DNA of 64,000 nucleotides from an uncultured Allomuricauda sp. (lineage in GTDB: Bacteria; Bacteroidota; Bacteroidia; Flavobacteriales; Flavobacteriaceae), in assembly GCF_947258355.1 (NCBI RefSeq), contig NZ_CAMYIC010000012.1:62001-126000 (forward strand). The letters run 5' to 3'. Under the pieces are notes generated by a model. That model worked only from the letters and a program-made list of their open reading frames with translations, had not been told where the DNA came from and made no database searches. Each line of letters opens with the position of its first letter. Position 1 is the first letter of the stretch. This document shows, piece after piece, positions 36,630-45,201 of the stretch. The position numbers and the translations under genes were made by a program.

Positions 36630-37433
36630 ATGAATAAATTGACCATCCTATTACTTTTTATGGGCTTGATTGCTTGCAAGCAAAACCCCAAAACAGAAAA
36701 AACTGAAGTTTCCGTTCAACAGGAAATCATGGGGGACGAAGCTGTTTATCCAAATGCCTTAACGAAGGTTTTTGAGGCCCATGGAGGGTTGAAACAGTGG
36801 AAAGCACAGCGTACATTGTCATTTGTGCTCCCCAAACCAAATTTACCTGAAACGCACACCATTGATCTCTGGACCAGAAAGGATAGAATTGACACCGAAC
36901 AATTTTCAATGGGTTTTGATGGCGAACAATCTTGGCTTTTGAATGGAAGCGGCAGTTATGAAGGAGATGTCGGCTTTTACCATAATTTGATGTTTTACTT
37001 CTATGGTATGCCCTTTGTTTTGGCGGATGATGGCATCATGTATTCCGCTACTGAGGATTTAGCATATGAAGGCAAAAGATATCCGGGACTACAAATAGCG
37101 TATGAATCAGGAGTTGGTGCTTCATCTAAAGATGAATACTACATTCATTTTGACCCGGAGACCCATAAAATGGCCTGGTTGGGTTACACGGTGACCTACC
37201 GGTCCGGGGAAAGTTCAGATAACGTCAAATGGATTCACTATGATAATTGGCAAGAGGTAAACGGGTTAATACTGCCAAAATCCATCACTTGGCATAACTA
37301 TGAGGGAAGAAAAATCTTGGAGCCAGCCAGTACGATTACCTTTGAGAGTGTCACTGTCAGCGAGAGTCCTCTTGAAGATGATTTTTATGCTAAGCCTGAA
37401 AATGGGGAATACGTGTCGATCAACATACAATAG
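36630..37433 (+). CDS. DUF6503-family lipoprotein
   Basis: The start is the ATG at 36630 (MNKLTILLLFMGLIACKQNP), which opens a lipoprotein signal with Cys 16; frames extending upstream run antisense into the methyltransferase. The 267-residue protein has AHGGLKQWKAQRTLSF at its mature N-terminus and a beta-rich body, as in the DUF6503 family. The fold may resemble LolA/LolB-type lipid-binding barrels, but function is unknown. It ends upstream of a hairpin-rich intergenic repeat. Confidence 0.82.
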   Translation: MNKLTILLLFMGLIACKQNPKTEKTEVSVQQEIMGDEAVYPNALTKVFEAHGGLKQWKAQRTLSFVLPKPNLPETHTIDLWTRKDRIDTEQFSMGFDGEQSWLLNGSGSYEGDVGFYHNLMFYFYGMPFVLADDGIMYSATEDLAYEGKRYPGLQIAYESGVGASSKDEYYIHFDPETHKMAWLGYTVTYRSGESSDNVKWIHYDNWQEVNGLILPKSITWHNYEGRKILEPASTITFESVTVSESPLEDDFYAKPENGEYVSINIQ

Positions 37434-37460
37434 ATGTAGAAGTGAAATTGATTATTATTT

Positions 37461-37550
37461 CGTCAACCTGAACTTGATTCAGGTTCTCATATTGATTTTA
37501 CAATCAACAGGGTGAGATTCCAAAATAAGTTTGAAAAAAGACTTTTTCAA
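37461..37550. repeat. REP-like triple-hairpin element
   Basis: Three consecutive hairpins fill the gap between convergent genes: AACCTGAA/TTCAGGTT (37465-37485, 5-nt loop), TTGATT/AATCAA (37492-37507, 4-nt loop) and TTGAAAAA/TTTTTCAA (37531-37550, 4-nt loop). The first, with CGTCAACCTGAACTTGATTC, resembles a dispersed 'CCTGAACTTGATTCAGG' element I recall from other Bacteroidota and Proteobacteria genomes. The third hairpin could terminate both genes. Confidence 0.5.
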
Positions 37551-37579
37551 TTATTTTTAGACCATTCCTACTTGTGTGT

Positions 37580-39268
37580 CTACTTTTCCAAAACCCAATT
37601 ACCGATACAAAGCGCATCCAAACCAGTTGAATAAAAGCAACGCAACGCATGTTGGGGTGATTCAACAACAGGTTCTCCTTGTATATTGAAACTTGTATTC
37701 AGCACAACGGGCACACCTGTTTTTTTCTCAAATTCGGAAATAAGTTGATGATATCGTGGGTGCAACTCTTTGTTGACAGTTTGTAACCTAGCACTGCCAT
37801 CAACATGGGTGACTGCAGGAATTACATCTTGTTTATCATTGAGTACATTACAAACTTTGAGCATAAATGGAGCCTCAACCTCTAAATCAAAAAAGTCCTT
37901 GTATTTTTCCACCAAGGCAGATGGGGCAAAAGGTCTATAGGCTTCTCTAAACTTGACTTCTGCATTGATCTTGTCCTTCATGTTCGGATAAGCAGGGTTT
38001 GCGAGAATACTTCTGCTGCCCAAGGCCCTTGGTCCGATTTCCATTTTACCTTGAAACCAACCAATGATTTTTCCCTCGGAAAGAAGAGCGGCAGCTTTCT
38101 CACAAATGTTCTCCACATAATTGGCCTTTAGTTTTGCCCCTTTTATGGCTTTTTCTATTTCCTCATTATCATAGGATGTTCCTATATATGCATTATTGTG
38201 TATAGAATTTCTTTTCTTTTTGAAGATTCCGTTGTACAGGTAATAGGCTGCTCCTATTGCAGTTCCATTATCTCCGGCTGCGGGCATTACATATACATCC
38301 TTAAATTTACTTTCCCGAACGATTCTTCCATTCATAACACTGTTCAAAGAAACTCCACCAGAAATCACCAAATAGTCCGCCTTTGTTTTTTCATATAAAA
38401 TGTCACATATCTCCAAAACACGATCTTCCAACACTTTTTGAAACGCTGCAGCAGCATTTTTATGTCTATCCTCAAATAGACCATTCTTATCTCTTGGTTT
38501 TCCAAAAACTTCTATGAATTTATTGGAATATGTGTTTTTAATAAGATATTGAAAGTTGAAATAGCTAAGGTCTATCTTTACCTTTCCTTTGCTATTGATT
38601 TTTAGAATTTTTTCTACCTCACCTTTAAAAACATTTGGGTCGCCCATTGGAGCCAATCCCATTGTTTTGCCTTCATCATAGTTAGGCCTAAACCCGCAAA
38701 ATTGTGTTACTGTTTCGTAAAATGAACCAAATGAATTAGGGAAAAATGATTCTTGAAACCTCTCAATGGAATTATCTTTTCCATAACCCATCCATGTCGT
38801 TGCCCATTCACCGGATCCATCGATTCCTAAAAGAGCCGCCTCTTTGTATGGTGAAACAAAAAAAGAACCCGCAACATGGGTCAAATGGTGCTCAATAAAA
38901 TGAACCTCTGGTTTTTTTTGGTTTGGTTTCCAATGATTTTTGTACCAAAGCCAAAATCTTCTCTGTTTTGCATATGCATTTACAACATGATGCCCAAAAA
39001 ATGGCAGAAACGATTTTGGTCGTTTTAAGATATAAATTAGCTTTTTGAGCCAATGTGTGGAAGGTTTTATTGAAACTGCAATATGATCAATGTCTTCATA
39101 GGATATCCCCGCTATCTTTAAACATCGATCAATGGCCAATCGTGGAAATGCTTGCGTATGTTTATCCCTATTTAGTCGTTCTTCCTCAATCGCTACGACA
39201 AGCGCGCCATCCTTTACAATGCATGCTGTAGAGTCATGGAAATAATAATTTAATCCAAGGATTATCAT
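37580..39268 (-). CDS. Carbamoyltransferase (NodU/CmcH family)
   Basis: The 562-residue protein has an N-terminal ASKHA/Kae1-like domain (MIILGLNYYFHDSTACIV; metal-binding HHLTH near 127-131). The C-terminal YrdC-like carbamoyltransferase domain carries WFQGKMEIGPRALGSRSI. It makes carbamoyl-AMP from carbamoyl phosphate and moves the carbamoyl group to a hydroxyl of a sugar or secondary metabolite. No glycan or natural-product genes are adjacent, so the acceptor is unknown. It looks more A+T-rich than its neighbours by eye. Confidence 0.88.
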   Translation of the reverse strand: MIILGLNYYFHDSTACIVKDGALVVAIEEERLNRDKHTQAFPRLAIDRCLKIAGISYEDIDHIAVSIKPSTHWLKKLIYILKRPKSFLPFFGHHVVNAYAKQRRFWLWYKNHWKPNQKKPEVHFIEHHLTHVAGSFFVSPYKEAALLGIDGSGEWATTWMGYGKDNSIERFQESFFPNSFGSFYETVTQFCGFRPNYDEGKTMGLAPMGDPNVFKGEVEKILKINSKGKVKIDLSYFNFQYLIKNTYSNKFIEVFGKPRDKNGLFEDRHKNAAAAFQKVLEDRVLEICDILYEKTKADYLVISGGVSLNSVMNGRIVRESKFKDVYVMPAAGDNGTAIGAAYYLYNGIFKKKRNSIHNNAYIGTSYDNEEIEKAIKGAKLKANYVENICEKAAALLSEGKIIGWFQGKMEIGPRALGSRSILANPAYPNMKDKINAEVKFREAYRPFAPSALVEKYKDFFDLEVEAPFMLKVCNVLNDKQDVIPAVTHVDGSARLQTVNKELHPRYHQLISEFEKKTGVPVVLNTSFNIQGEPVVESPQHALRCFYSTGLDALCIGNWVLEK

Positions 39269-39667
39269 TTTAGTAAGATTAATTGAAGAGTGGGTTTTTA
39301 CGACTATGAAGATAGGTCCCGGGATCTTAATTTGAACAGATTTTAGTTAAAAGCATTTTTTTATCGATAATGAGTGAATGAACTAAAACAGTTGAATGAA
39401 AAACTTCGACCTTTTGCTCCTAGAACATTTTTTTCTCAGTAGAAAGGATGCCTTTTCACACACATGCCAATTCGGTTCCAGAGAGGCTACGTGACTTATT
39501 CAATTTTCTGAAATTCCTTTGGAAAAGAGCTATTCCAAGATATGGCAGGCTCCTATTTCCGAAACAAATGGATTATATTTTTGTTCTTTTTCCGATTTCT
39601 TTAGATTAGCGAATAGCTATTTGCTATTTCTTGAATGGGGTTTTAATATTTCTAAAAATGATTTTAT
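39269..39667. other. Gene-free stretch (about 400 nt)
   Basis: No convincing gene lies between the carbamoyltransferase start and the terminator at 39668. The sequence is A+T-rich. A plus-strand TATTTTTG box ends near 39580 and could start a short RNA running to the terminator. A near-palindrome AGCGAATAGCTATTTGCT lies near 39608-39625. Nothing else stands out. Confidence 0.6.
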
Positions 39668-39697
39668 AAAAAAGGCGCCCATTTGGGCGCCTTTTTT
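39668..39697. terminator. Bidirectional intrinsic terminator
   Basis: AAAAAAGGCGCCC (39668-39680), loop ATTT, GGGCGCCTTTTTT (39685-39697): a perfect 13-bp stem with a U-tract on either strand. It ends the minus-strand amidohydrolase unit (stop at 39713) and would also stop any plus-strand transcript from the gene-free stretch. Confidence 0.9.
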
Positions 39698-39712
39698 ACA
39701 ATACTATTTCCT

Positions 39713-41011
39713 CTATTGTCCTTCGTTTTCTCTTTCGTATTTGCCCATGTACCGTTCCCATAATTCGGTTTGGTGGGTTTCCAACGAAACGTCCCTACCA
39801 TCAATATAAGCTTTGGAAAGTTGGTTGGTCCTCATGTCCAAGGCATCGCCTTCAGAAATAAATAGGGTAGCGCTCTTACCTTCTTCCAAAGTTCCGTACA
39901 TATCGTCGATGCCCAAAATTTTGGCGGTATTGCCAGTAATTAATTGCAAAGCTGTTTCTTTATCCAGGCCTTGTGCCACTGTCTGGCCTGCATAAAAAGC
40001 AAGGTTCCTAACTTGGAAATTTGCGGCATCCTCATTCTGTAAGCCAACCAAAAGTCCTGCATCAACCAATAATTTTGGCAATTTGTAGGTTATGTCGTAG
40101 TCATCATCATCAAAACTCGGCAAGGAGTGGGTGCGCCCCACCAAAACAGGAATATTGTGCTGTTTTAGCAAATCAACGATTTTGTTGGCACGGTATCCAC
40201 CTACAATTACTACGTTTTTAACCCCCATTTTTTTCGCCAAGGTTACTGCATCGGTTATTTCCTTTTCGCCATCGGCATGAATGTACAAACGCTGGGAGCC
40301 ATCAAAAAGGCCTTGCATGGCAGCAAAAGGTAAGTTCTTCTCATCTCCGCCAGCTTTTCCGTAAGCAATGGAATTTTGGAAAAACATTTTAACGTCGTCC
40401 ATTTCTTTACTATAATCTTCGTTGGGAATGTATCCTCTTTCTTCACCAGCCCACCAACGGCCTCTTCTAAAAAAGTTAGGCCAGTTCAGGTGAATGCCAT
40501 CGTCGGTTTTTATTGCGGCGTCTTCCCAGTTCCAGGCATCGAACTGGACAATACTGGATGTTCCTGAAATGGTACCTCCTTGTGGTGTCACTTGTCCGAT
40601 AAGAACCCCGTTCGGACGCATACTTTCCACTACCTTGGATTCTGCGTTGTAAGCGATCAAACTACGGACATGAGGAATCATTTCCCCGATTTCATCTTGG
40701 TCATCACTTGCCCTAACAGCATCGACTTCTACCAAACCAAGGGATTTGGAAGGTGCGATAAATCCAGGATATACGTGTTTGCCTTCGGCATTGATCATGG
40801 TGCCAATGGTTGGTGCCATCATATCTGCTCCAATGGCTGTAATTTTTCCATCCTTAAAAATGATGGTACAGTTCTCTATCACCTCGCCATTGCCAATATG
40901 GGCGGTCGCGCCAAGAATGGCAATTTGTTCGGATTGAGGTGGGGCAGGGGTTTGCTGTGCGTTCAATGAAACCCCTAAAACAATTGCTATGATTAAAAAT
41001 ATTCTTTTCAT
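39713..41011 (-). CDS. Amidohydrolase-family protein lacking the metal-binding motif
   Basis: The 432-residue secreted protein (signal peptide 1-19) has the amidohydrolase shape: an N-terminal beta-sandwich (VIENCTIIFKDGKITAIGAD), central barrel and a C-terminal GTLEEGKSATLFI. The strand-1 HxH that should follow VYPGFI is replaced by APSKSLGL, and I see no equivalent of the catalytic Asp. It is therefore probably not a metallohydrolase. It follows the next amidohydrolase gene by 10 nt, so the two may form a complex. Confidence 0.8.
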   Translation of the reverse strand: MKRIFLIIAIVLGVSLNAQQTPAPPQSEQIAILGATAHIGNGEVIENCTIIFKDGKITAIGADMMAPTIGTMINAEGKHVYPGFIAPSKSLGLVEVDAVRASDDQDEIGEMIPHVRSLIAYNAESKVVESMRPNGVLIGQVTPQGGTISGTSSIVQFDAWNWEDAAIKTDDGIHLNWPNFFRRGRWWAGEERGYIPNEDYSKEMDDVKMFFQNSIAYGKAGGDEKNLPFAAMQGLFDGSQRLYIHADGEKEITDAVTLAKKMGVKNVVIVGGYRANKIVDLLKQHNIPVLVGRTHSLPSFDDDDYDITYKLPKLLVDAGLLVGLQNEDAANFQVRNLAFYAGQTVAQGLDKETALQLITGNTAKILGIDDMYGTLEEGKSATLFISEGDALDMRTNQLSKAYIDGRDVSLETHQTELWERYMGKYERENEGQ

Positions 41012-41021
41012 GGTCTATTTT

Positions 41022-43967
41022 TTAAAGGGTGTCACAATTAAACTCTTGTTTCTTGCTCTGAACGGGAGTTCTGGATTTTCCACCCTTTTTGTTCTTGTTC
41101 AACATCATTCCAATCAACTGGTTGCGTTCCTTTTTGATGGATTCCCTCAGCTTTTTGTCTTTTTCAAGATCGAAATACACTTTTCCTTCGATTAAAGTCT
41201 TTTCAGCTTTGGCGTAAACGGATAGCGGATGGTCTGTCCATAGTACAACATCAGCATCTTTCCCTTCCTCTATGCTACCTACGCGATCATCTAAGTGAAG
41301 GAGTTTGGCTGGGTTTAATGTGACCATTTTCCAGGCTTCGATTTCCGACATACCTCCGTATTTTACCGTTTTGGCAGCCTCTTGGTTCAATCGTCTGGAC
41401 ATTTCGGCATCATCACTGTTGATGGCCACGGTCACACCCTGACTGGTCATAATGGCAGCATTGTAAGGAATCGCATCGTTCACTTCGTATTTGTAGGCCC
41501 ACCAGTCACTGAACGTACCGCCACCAACACCGTGCTCGGCCATTTTATCAGCTACTTTGTAACCTTCCAAAATATGGGTGAAGGTGTTCACGCGGAAATC
41601 AAATTTCTCAGCGACCTTCATCATCATGTTGATTTCACTCTGTACATAGGAGTGGCAAGAAATAAAACGCTCCCCGTTCAAGATTTCGGCCAAGGTCTCC
41701 ATTTCTTCATCGTGACGGTAAGGTTCTCCACTCTTTTTCTTTTCATCATATTCCTTTGCGCGTTGGAAGTAATCGGTGTACACTTGCTCAACACCCATCC
41801 TAGTTTGTGGGAAACGGGAGTAGCTGCCCCAGTTGGACTGCTTTACATTCTCTCCCAAAGCAAATTTGATGAACTTGGGCGAGTTGTCGAAAATCATGTC
41901 TTCAGCACTTTCTCCCCACTTTAAACGCAATATGGCAGATTGACCACCGATAGGGTTGGCGGAACCATGTAGTAATTGGGCGGTAGTAACACCTCCGGCC
42001 AAATCACGGTAAATCGCAACGTCTTTTGGGTCAACAACATCTTCCATACGTACTTCGGCAGAGGAGTTGTGACCTCCTTCGTTAATGGATAGTGCGGCAA
42101 TATGCGTGTGCTCGTCAATGATTCCAGCGGTAAGGTGTTTTCCTGTGGCGTCGACCACGGTGGCACCTCCTGCACGCAAATCTTTCCCAACTTTGGAAAT
42201 TTCACCTTTTTTGATCAGTACATCCGTATTTTCCAAAATATTCTCGCCGGTCCAAACCGTAGCATTTTTGAAAAGGATGTCCTCTTGTTCTGGCTTTTCC
42301 TTGAAGCCATATCCAACATTGGGATACGTTAGGGCCATAAGCTGAGGTTTCTCGGCAGCATCTTCGTCTTTGGATTTTTCATCAAAAGAGGAAGTCTTGG
42401 TCATTGTGGCCGAAGTTTCATCTCCATTCGGAAGCACTACATTTCCTTTAATCGTTTCGGACCCAGGTAAAACATGCGCCACCATTCGATAAGAACCAAC
42501 ATTGTCCTCGCTGAAAGAGATGTTCAACCAGTCAGCGGAATAATCTATTTTGGAGTCTACAGATTCGTCCCCTTTTTTGATTTCGGCCTTTGGTTTGGAG
42601 GCATCGCCTGTTAGCGAAACTTTGTAAGTGGTTCCGTTGACCACAAGATCATAATCCCCACGGATATCGATAACATCCATGCTCTCTATGATATTCTTGG
42701 TTCCTTGAACCCAGTTTTCGTAAAGGGTAGTTCCCTTGTCAAAAATATCTCCAGATGTAATCAAAAAGTTGGCCTGGCTTCCTGCCTGCAGTGAGCCAAT
42801 TTCGTTGGATTTTCCTAAAATTTGGGCAGGAACTGTGGTCAATGCCTCAAGCGCCTTGGTTTTTGAAAGTCCATAAGTGATGACCTTCATGATTTTCCCC
42901 TTTAATTCTTTTGGGGATTTGAGACCATGCAAGGTAATGGAGAAATCCACGCCATTAGCGGCCAAAACTTTGGGGTTGGACGGCGCCAAGTTCCAATGCC
43001 TCATATCTTGTAATGAGATGTATTTAGCTTGGTAAGGATTTGATACGTCAAACGCATCTGGAAAATCCAAGGGGAGAATCAATTTGGCATTAGTCGCTTT
43101 AATTTGATCAATGTGCTCGTATTCGTCGCCACCGCCCAAAATAGTATACTGTATTCCAAAAAGGTCTCCTATTTTATCAGCTCGTAACACATTGCCGTTG
43201 TCGCCAGCGGCATAAATTTGTGTCAATCCTTTATTGGCGATAAGCGCTTCCAAGGAACGGTCCTTGGTATCCACATTGCCCTTGCTGTACCAGTCCATAT
43301 CGTAATACACTTGGCGCATCAAGGCCATGGCACCCATTAGGGAACCTGGGTAGGATTGTCTCGATGCTCTGCTTTTTTCAAAAGAAAAGTATTGAGCGGA
43401 TTTATCAGAAAGGATTCGTTGCGCCTCCGATGCTTCATCATTCAAAGCTACCAATAGGCCTGTTCCCCTCGCGATACCGTCTTCAATATGTGCGTTTATG
43501 GTTCCAAAACCAGCATTCCTTAGTTCCTTGGCCTTTTTGGCATCATAAGTAAAACTGTTTATGGCATCATTTTCTGGCATAATGTGGTCGTTCCAGTAAA
43601 ATCCTTCTCTTGATGGACCGTATTGAGCAGACCTTCCACCGCCACTAGCTCTTTTTGGTAGCTCCACGCCAAATCCAGAAAATACATCAATGAACGATGG
43701 GTAGATTGATTTACCGCTCAAGTCTTCTACGACTGCATTTTTGGGAATGTTTACGGATTTGCCCACTTGCACTACTTTGCCGTTTTGAATAAGCAAAGTC
43801 CCATTGTTGATTACTTGGGTGGGGGTAACATAGATCTTAGCATTGGTAAATGCCGTGTAGTTGTTGTTCTTCTTCGCTTTTACACCGTCATTAATTGGAA
43901 AATAATCCTGTGCAAACAAAGAAACACTGCCCATGAAAAGGAACAGCGCTAAAAGTTTAAGTTTCAT
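41022..43967 (-). CDS. Double amidohydrolase protein: degenerate N-half, intact C-half
   Basis: The 981-residue secreted protein (signal peptide 1-19) contains two amidohydrolase units. The N-half (about 30-440) has SIYPSFIDVFSGFGVELP with no HxH. The C-half (about 570-945) keeps all ligand motifs: EHTH (H620, H622), KFALGENVK, ISCHSYV, FTHILEGYK and INSDD. It is probably an extracytoplasmic metal-dependent amidase or dipeptidase. Substrate is unknown. A 36-residue basic tail ends the protein. It is the promoter-proximal gene of the pair. Confidence 0.82.
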   Translation of the reverse strand: MKLKLLALFLFMGSVSLFAQDYFPINDGVKAKKNNNYTAFTNAKIYVTPTQVINNGTLLIQNGKVVQVGKSVNIPKNAVVEDLSGKSIYPSFIDVFSGFGVELPKRASGGGRSAQYGPSREGFYWNDHIMPENDAINSFTYDAKKAKELRNAGFGTINAHIEDGIARGTGLLVALNDEASEAQRILSDKSAQYFSFEKSRASRQSYPGSLMGAMALMRQVYYDMDWYSKGNVDTKDRSLEALIANKGLTQIYAAGDNGNVLRADKIGDLFGIQYTILGGGDEYEHIDQIKATNAKLILPLDFPDAFDVSNPYQAKYISLQDMRHWNLAPSNPKVLAANGVDFSITLHGLKSPKELKGKIMKVITYGLSKTKALEALTTVPAQILGKSNEIGSLQAGSQANFLITSGDIFDKGTTLYENWVQGTKNIIESMDVIDIRGDYDLVVNGTTYKVSLTGDASKPKAEIKKGDESVDSKIDYSADWLNISFSEDNVGSYRMVAHVLPGSETIKGNVVLPNGDETSATMTKTSSFDEKSKDEDAAEKPQLMALTYPNVGYGFKEKPEQEDILFKNATVWTGENILENTDVLIKKGEISKVGKDLRAGGATVVDATGKHLTAGIIDEHTHIAALSINEGGHNSSAEVRMEDVVDPKDVAIYRDLAGGVTTAQLLHGSANPIGGQSAILRLKWGESAEDMIFDNSPKFIKFALGENVKQSNWGSYSRFPQTRMGVEQVYTDYFQRAKEYDEKKKSGEPYRHDEEMETLAEILNGERFISCHSYVQSEINMMMKVAEKFDFRVNTFTHILEGYKVADKMAEHGVGGGTFSDWWAYKYEVNDAIPYNAAIMTSQGVTVAINSDDAEMSRRLNQEAAKTVKYGGMSEIEAWKMVTLNPAKLLHLDDRVGSIEEGKDADVVLWTDHPLSVYAKAEKTLIEGKVYFDLEKDKKLRESIKKERNQLIGMMLNKNKKGGKSRTPVQSKKQEFNCDTL

Positions 43968-43992
43968 AGGGTTTGAATTGAATTAGTCGGAT

Positions 43993-44023
43993 TAAAGATA
44001 ACCTTTGTAAAGGGACTCTACAA
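43993..44023 (-). promoter_or_regulatory. Promoter of the amidohydrolase pair
   Basis: On the minus strand, TTG (44023-44021), a 20-nt spacer and TATCTTTA (44000-43993), one mismatch from TAnnTTTG. It overlaps the end of the DUF3810 gene and lies 25 nt upstream of the ATG. Confidence 0.4.
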
Positions 44024-45100
44024 GTTTGGATTCTCCTGAAAACGCTGTTTTCGGTAGTTGATGATGAGCCCAACAACCGCATTGTAGCTTTTTATACCAT
44101 CCTTTTGGTTGTTCACCTTTAAAAAAGTGTTGAATACGGATTTAAAGATGGGTTCCATGGGATTCTTGTATTTTTCCCAAAAATCACGTAATTCATTAAA
44201 GTTTTCCTTTACTCCAAAGTTGATGGTCGCAACCATCTCATTGTATTTGTCTTCATCTTTATAATAAAGGTCGGCAAGGCAATACCCCAGGGCATGATTG
44301 TATGCTGAATATTTAAAATAAGGGTCATTGCTCTGTGAGGTGACCAAATAACCAATAAAATTGGTGGCTCCTTCAGCAGAGTAACCCAATTGATGCCCAA
44401 CTTCGTGCCCGCTTACAGTGGGCAACCTGAATTTTGGGGTAATCCCATTTACTTGAGCTTCGTTGGTAAAAGGGTTGAGATAGCCGCCGTATCCCATGAA
44501 GGTTAAAGGAACACTGTAAATGGATGATTTTATACTGCGATGCTTGTATTCAAAATCGGGATATTGCTTTGAAAATTTGGTATAGGCTTCTTCCGTTTTG
44601 GCAAAGATTTCTTTTTTGGAGTAGGGGATGTGAACAGGCGAAATAGTATCGCCAGTAAGCTCTTTTTGATATTGATTTGTTTTTTTTATGATGAATCGGG
44701 TCAATTCAACTAGTTCATCAACTGTATATTCCCGTTCGATTCCCAGTTTCCAAGTGATGGGCTGTCGATGGTAGTTCATGCCCCAAAGTAGATGAAAGGC
44801 AAAAAATATGATGGACAGGACTACTGTGATATCTTTAAGAAAAAGAAGGGGTTTTCTTTTAATGCTTTTCCAGTGTTTGTAAACAAATCGGATTGCTAAG
44901 ATGGTGATGAGGGTGTAAATCAAATCTCCGAAGGAAAACGGAATCCAACCGAAAAGGATTCTCAAAAAACCTGAAATGTAAGGGTAGATGCCATCGCTGT
45001 AATATTCTTCCACAAAGTTGGGATAATTGCCCATCCACTTAACCAATATAATTTGTAGAGGCAGGGCAATGGCAATAATTGTCTTGGTTTTTGGTCTCAT
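44018..45100 (-). CDS. DUF3810 membrane protein with HExxH motif
   Basis: The 360-residue protein has three N-terminal membrane segments (about 8-115) and an extracytoplasmic domain. That domain carries HEVGHQLGYSAEGATNFIGYL (about residues 231-251), a zincin-type HExxH with a downstream E/N. DUF3810 is a Bacteroidota family with no established activity; the motif suggests a metalloprotease. It sits downstream of the PPIase terminator and is probably transcribed separately. Confidence 0.83.
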   Translation of the reverse strand: MRPKTKTIIAIALPLQIILVKWMGNYPNFVEEYYSDGIYPYISGFLRILFGWIPFSFGDLIYTLITILAIRFVYKHWKSIKRKPLLFLKDITVVLSIIFFAFHLLWGMNYHRQPITWKLGIEREYTVDELVELTRFIIKKTNQYQKELTGDTISPVHIPYSKKEIFAKTEEAYTKFSKQYPDFEYKHRSIKSSIYSVPLTFMGYGGYLNPFTNEAQVNGITPKFRLPTVSGHEVGHQLGYSAEGATNFIGYLVTSQSNDPYFKYSAYNHALGYCLADLYYKDEDKYNEMVATINFGVKENFNELRDFWEKYKNPMEPIFKSVFNTFLKVNNQKDGIKSYNAVVGLIINYRKQRFQENPNL

Positions 45101-45147
45101 TAAAAATTAAAGCAATGGATTTTAAAATCCCATATCATCTATTCAAT

Positions 45148-45179
45148 AAAAAAGCCGCACGGAAAAGTACGGCTTTTTT
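45148..45179. terminator. Intrinsic terminator after the cyclophilin-FKBP gene
   Basis: AAAAAAGCCGCAC (45148-45160), loop GGAAAA, GTACGGCTTTTTT (45167-45179): a 13-bp stem with one C/A mismatch. U-tracts on both strands make it bidirectional. It ends the nrnA-gldI-PPIase operon on the minus strand. Confidence 0.88.
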
Positions 45180-45201
45180 AAGTTATGCTTTTGTTGTTCC
45201 A

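Noticed and set aside
39519-39809. 96-codon plus-strand frame in the gene-free stretch
   Set aside because: It runs through the strong terminator at 39668-39697 and into the antisense of the amidohydrolase; no recognisable protein features.
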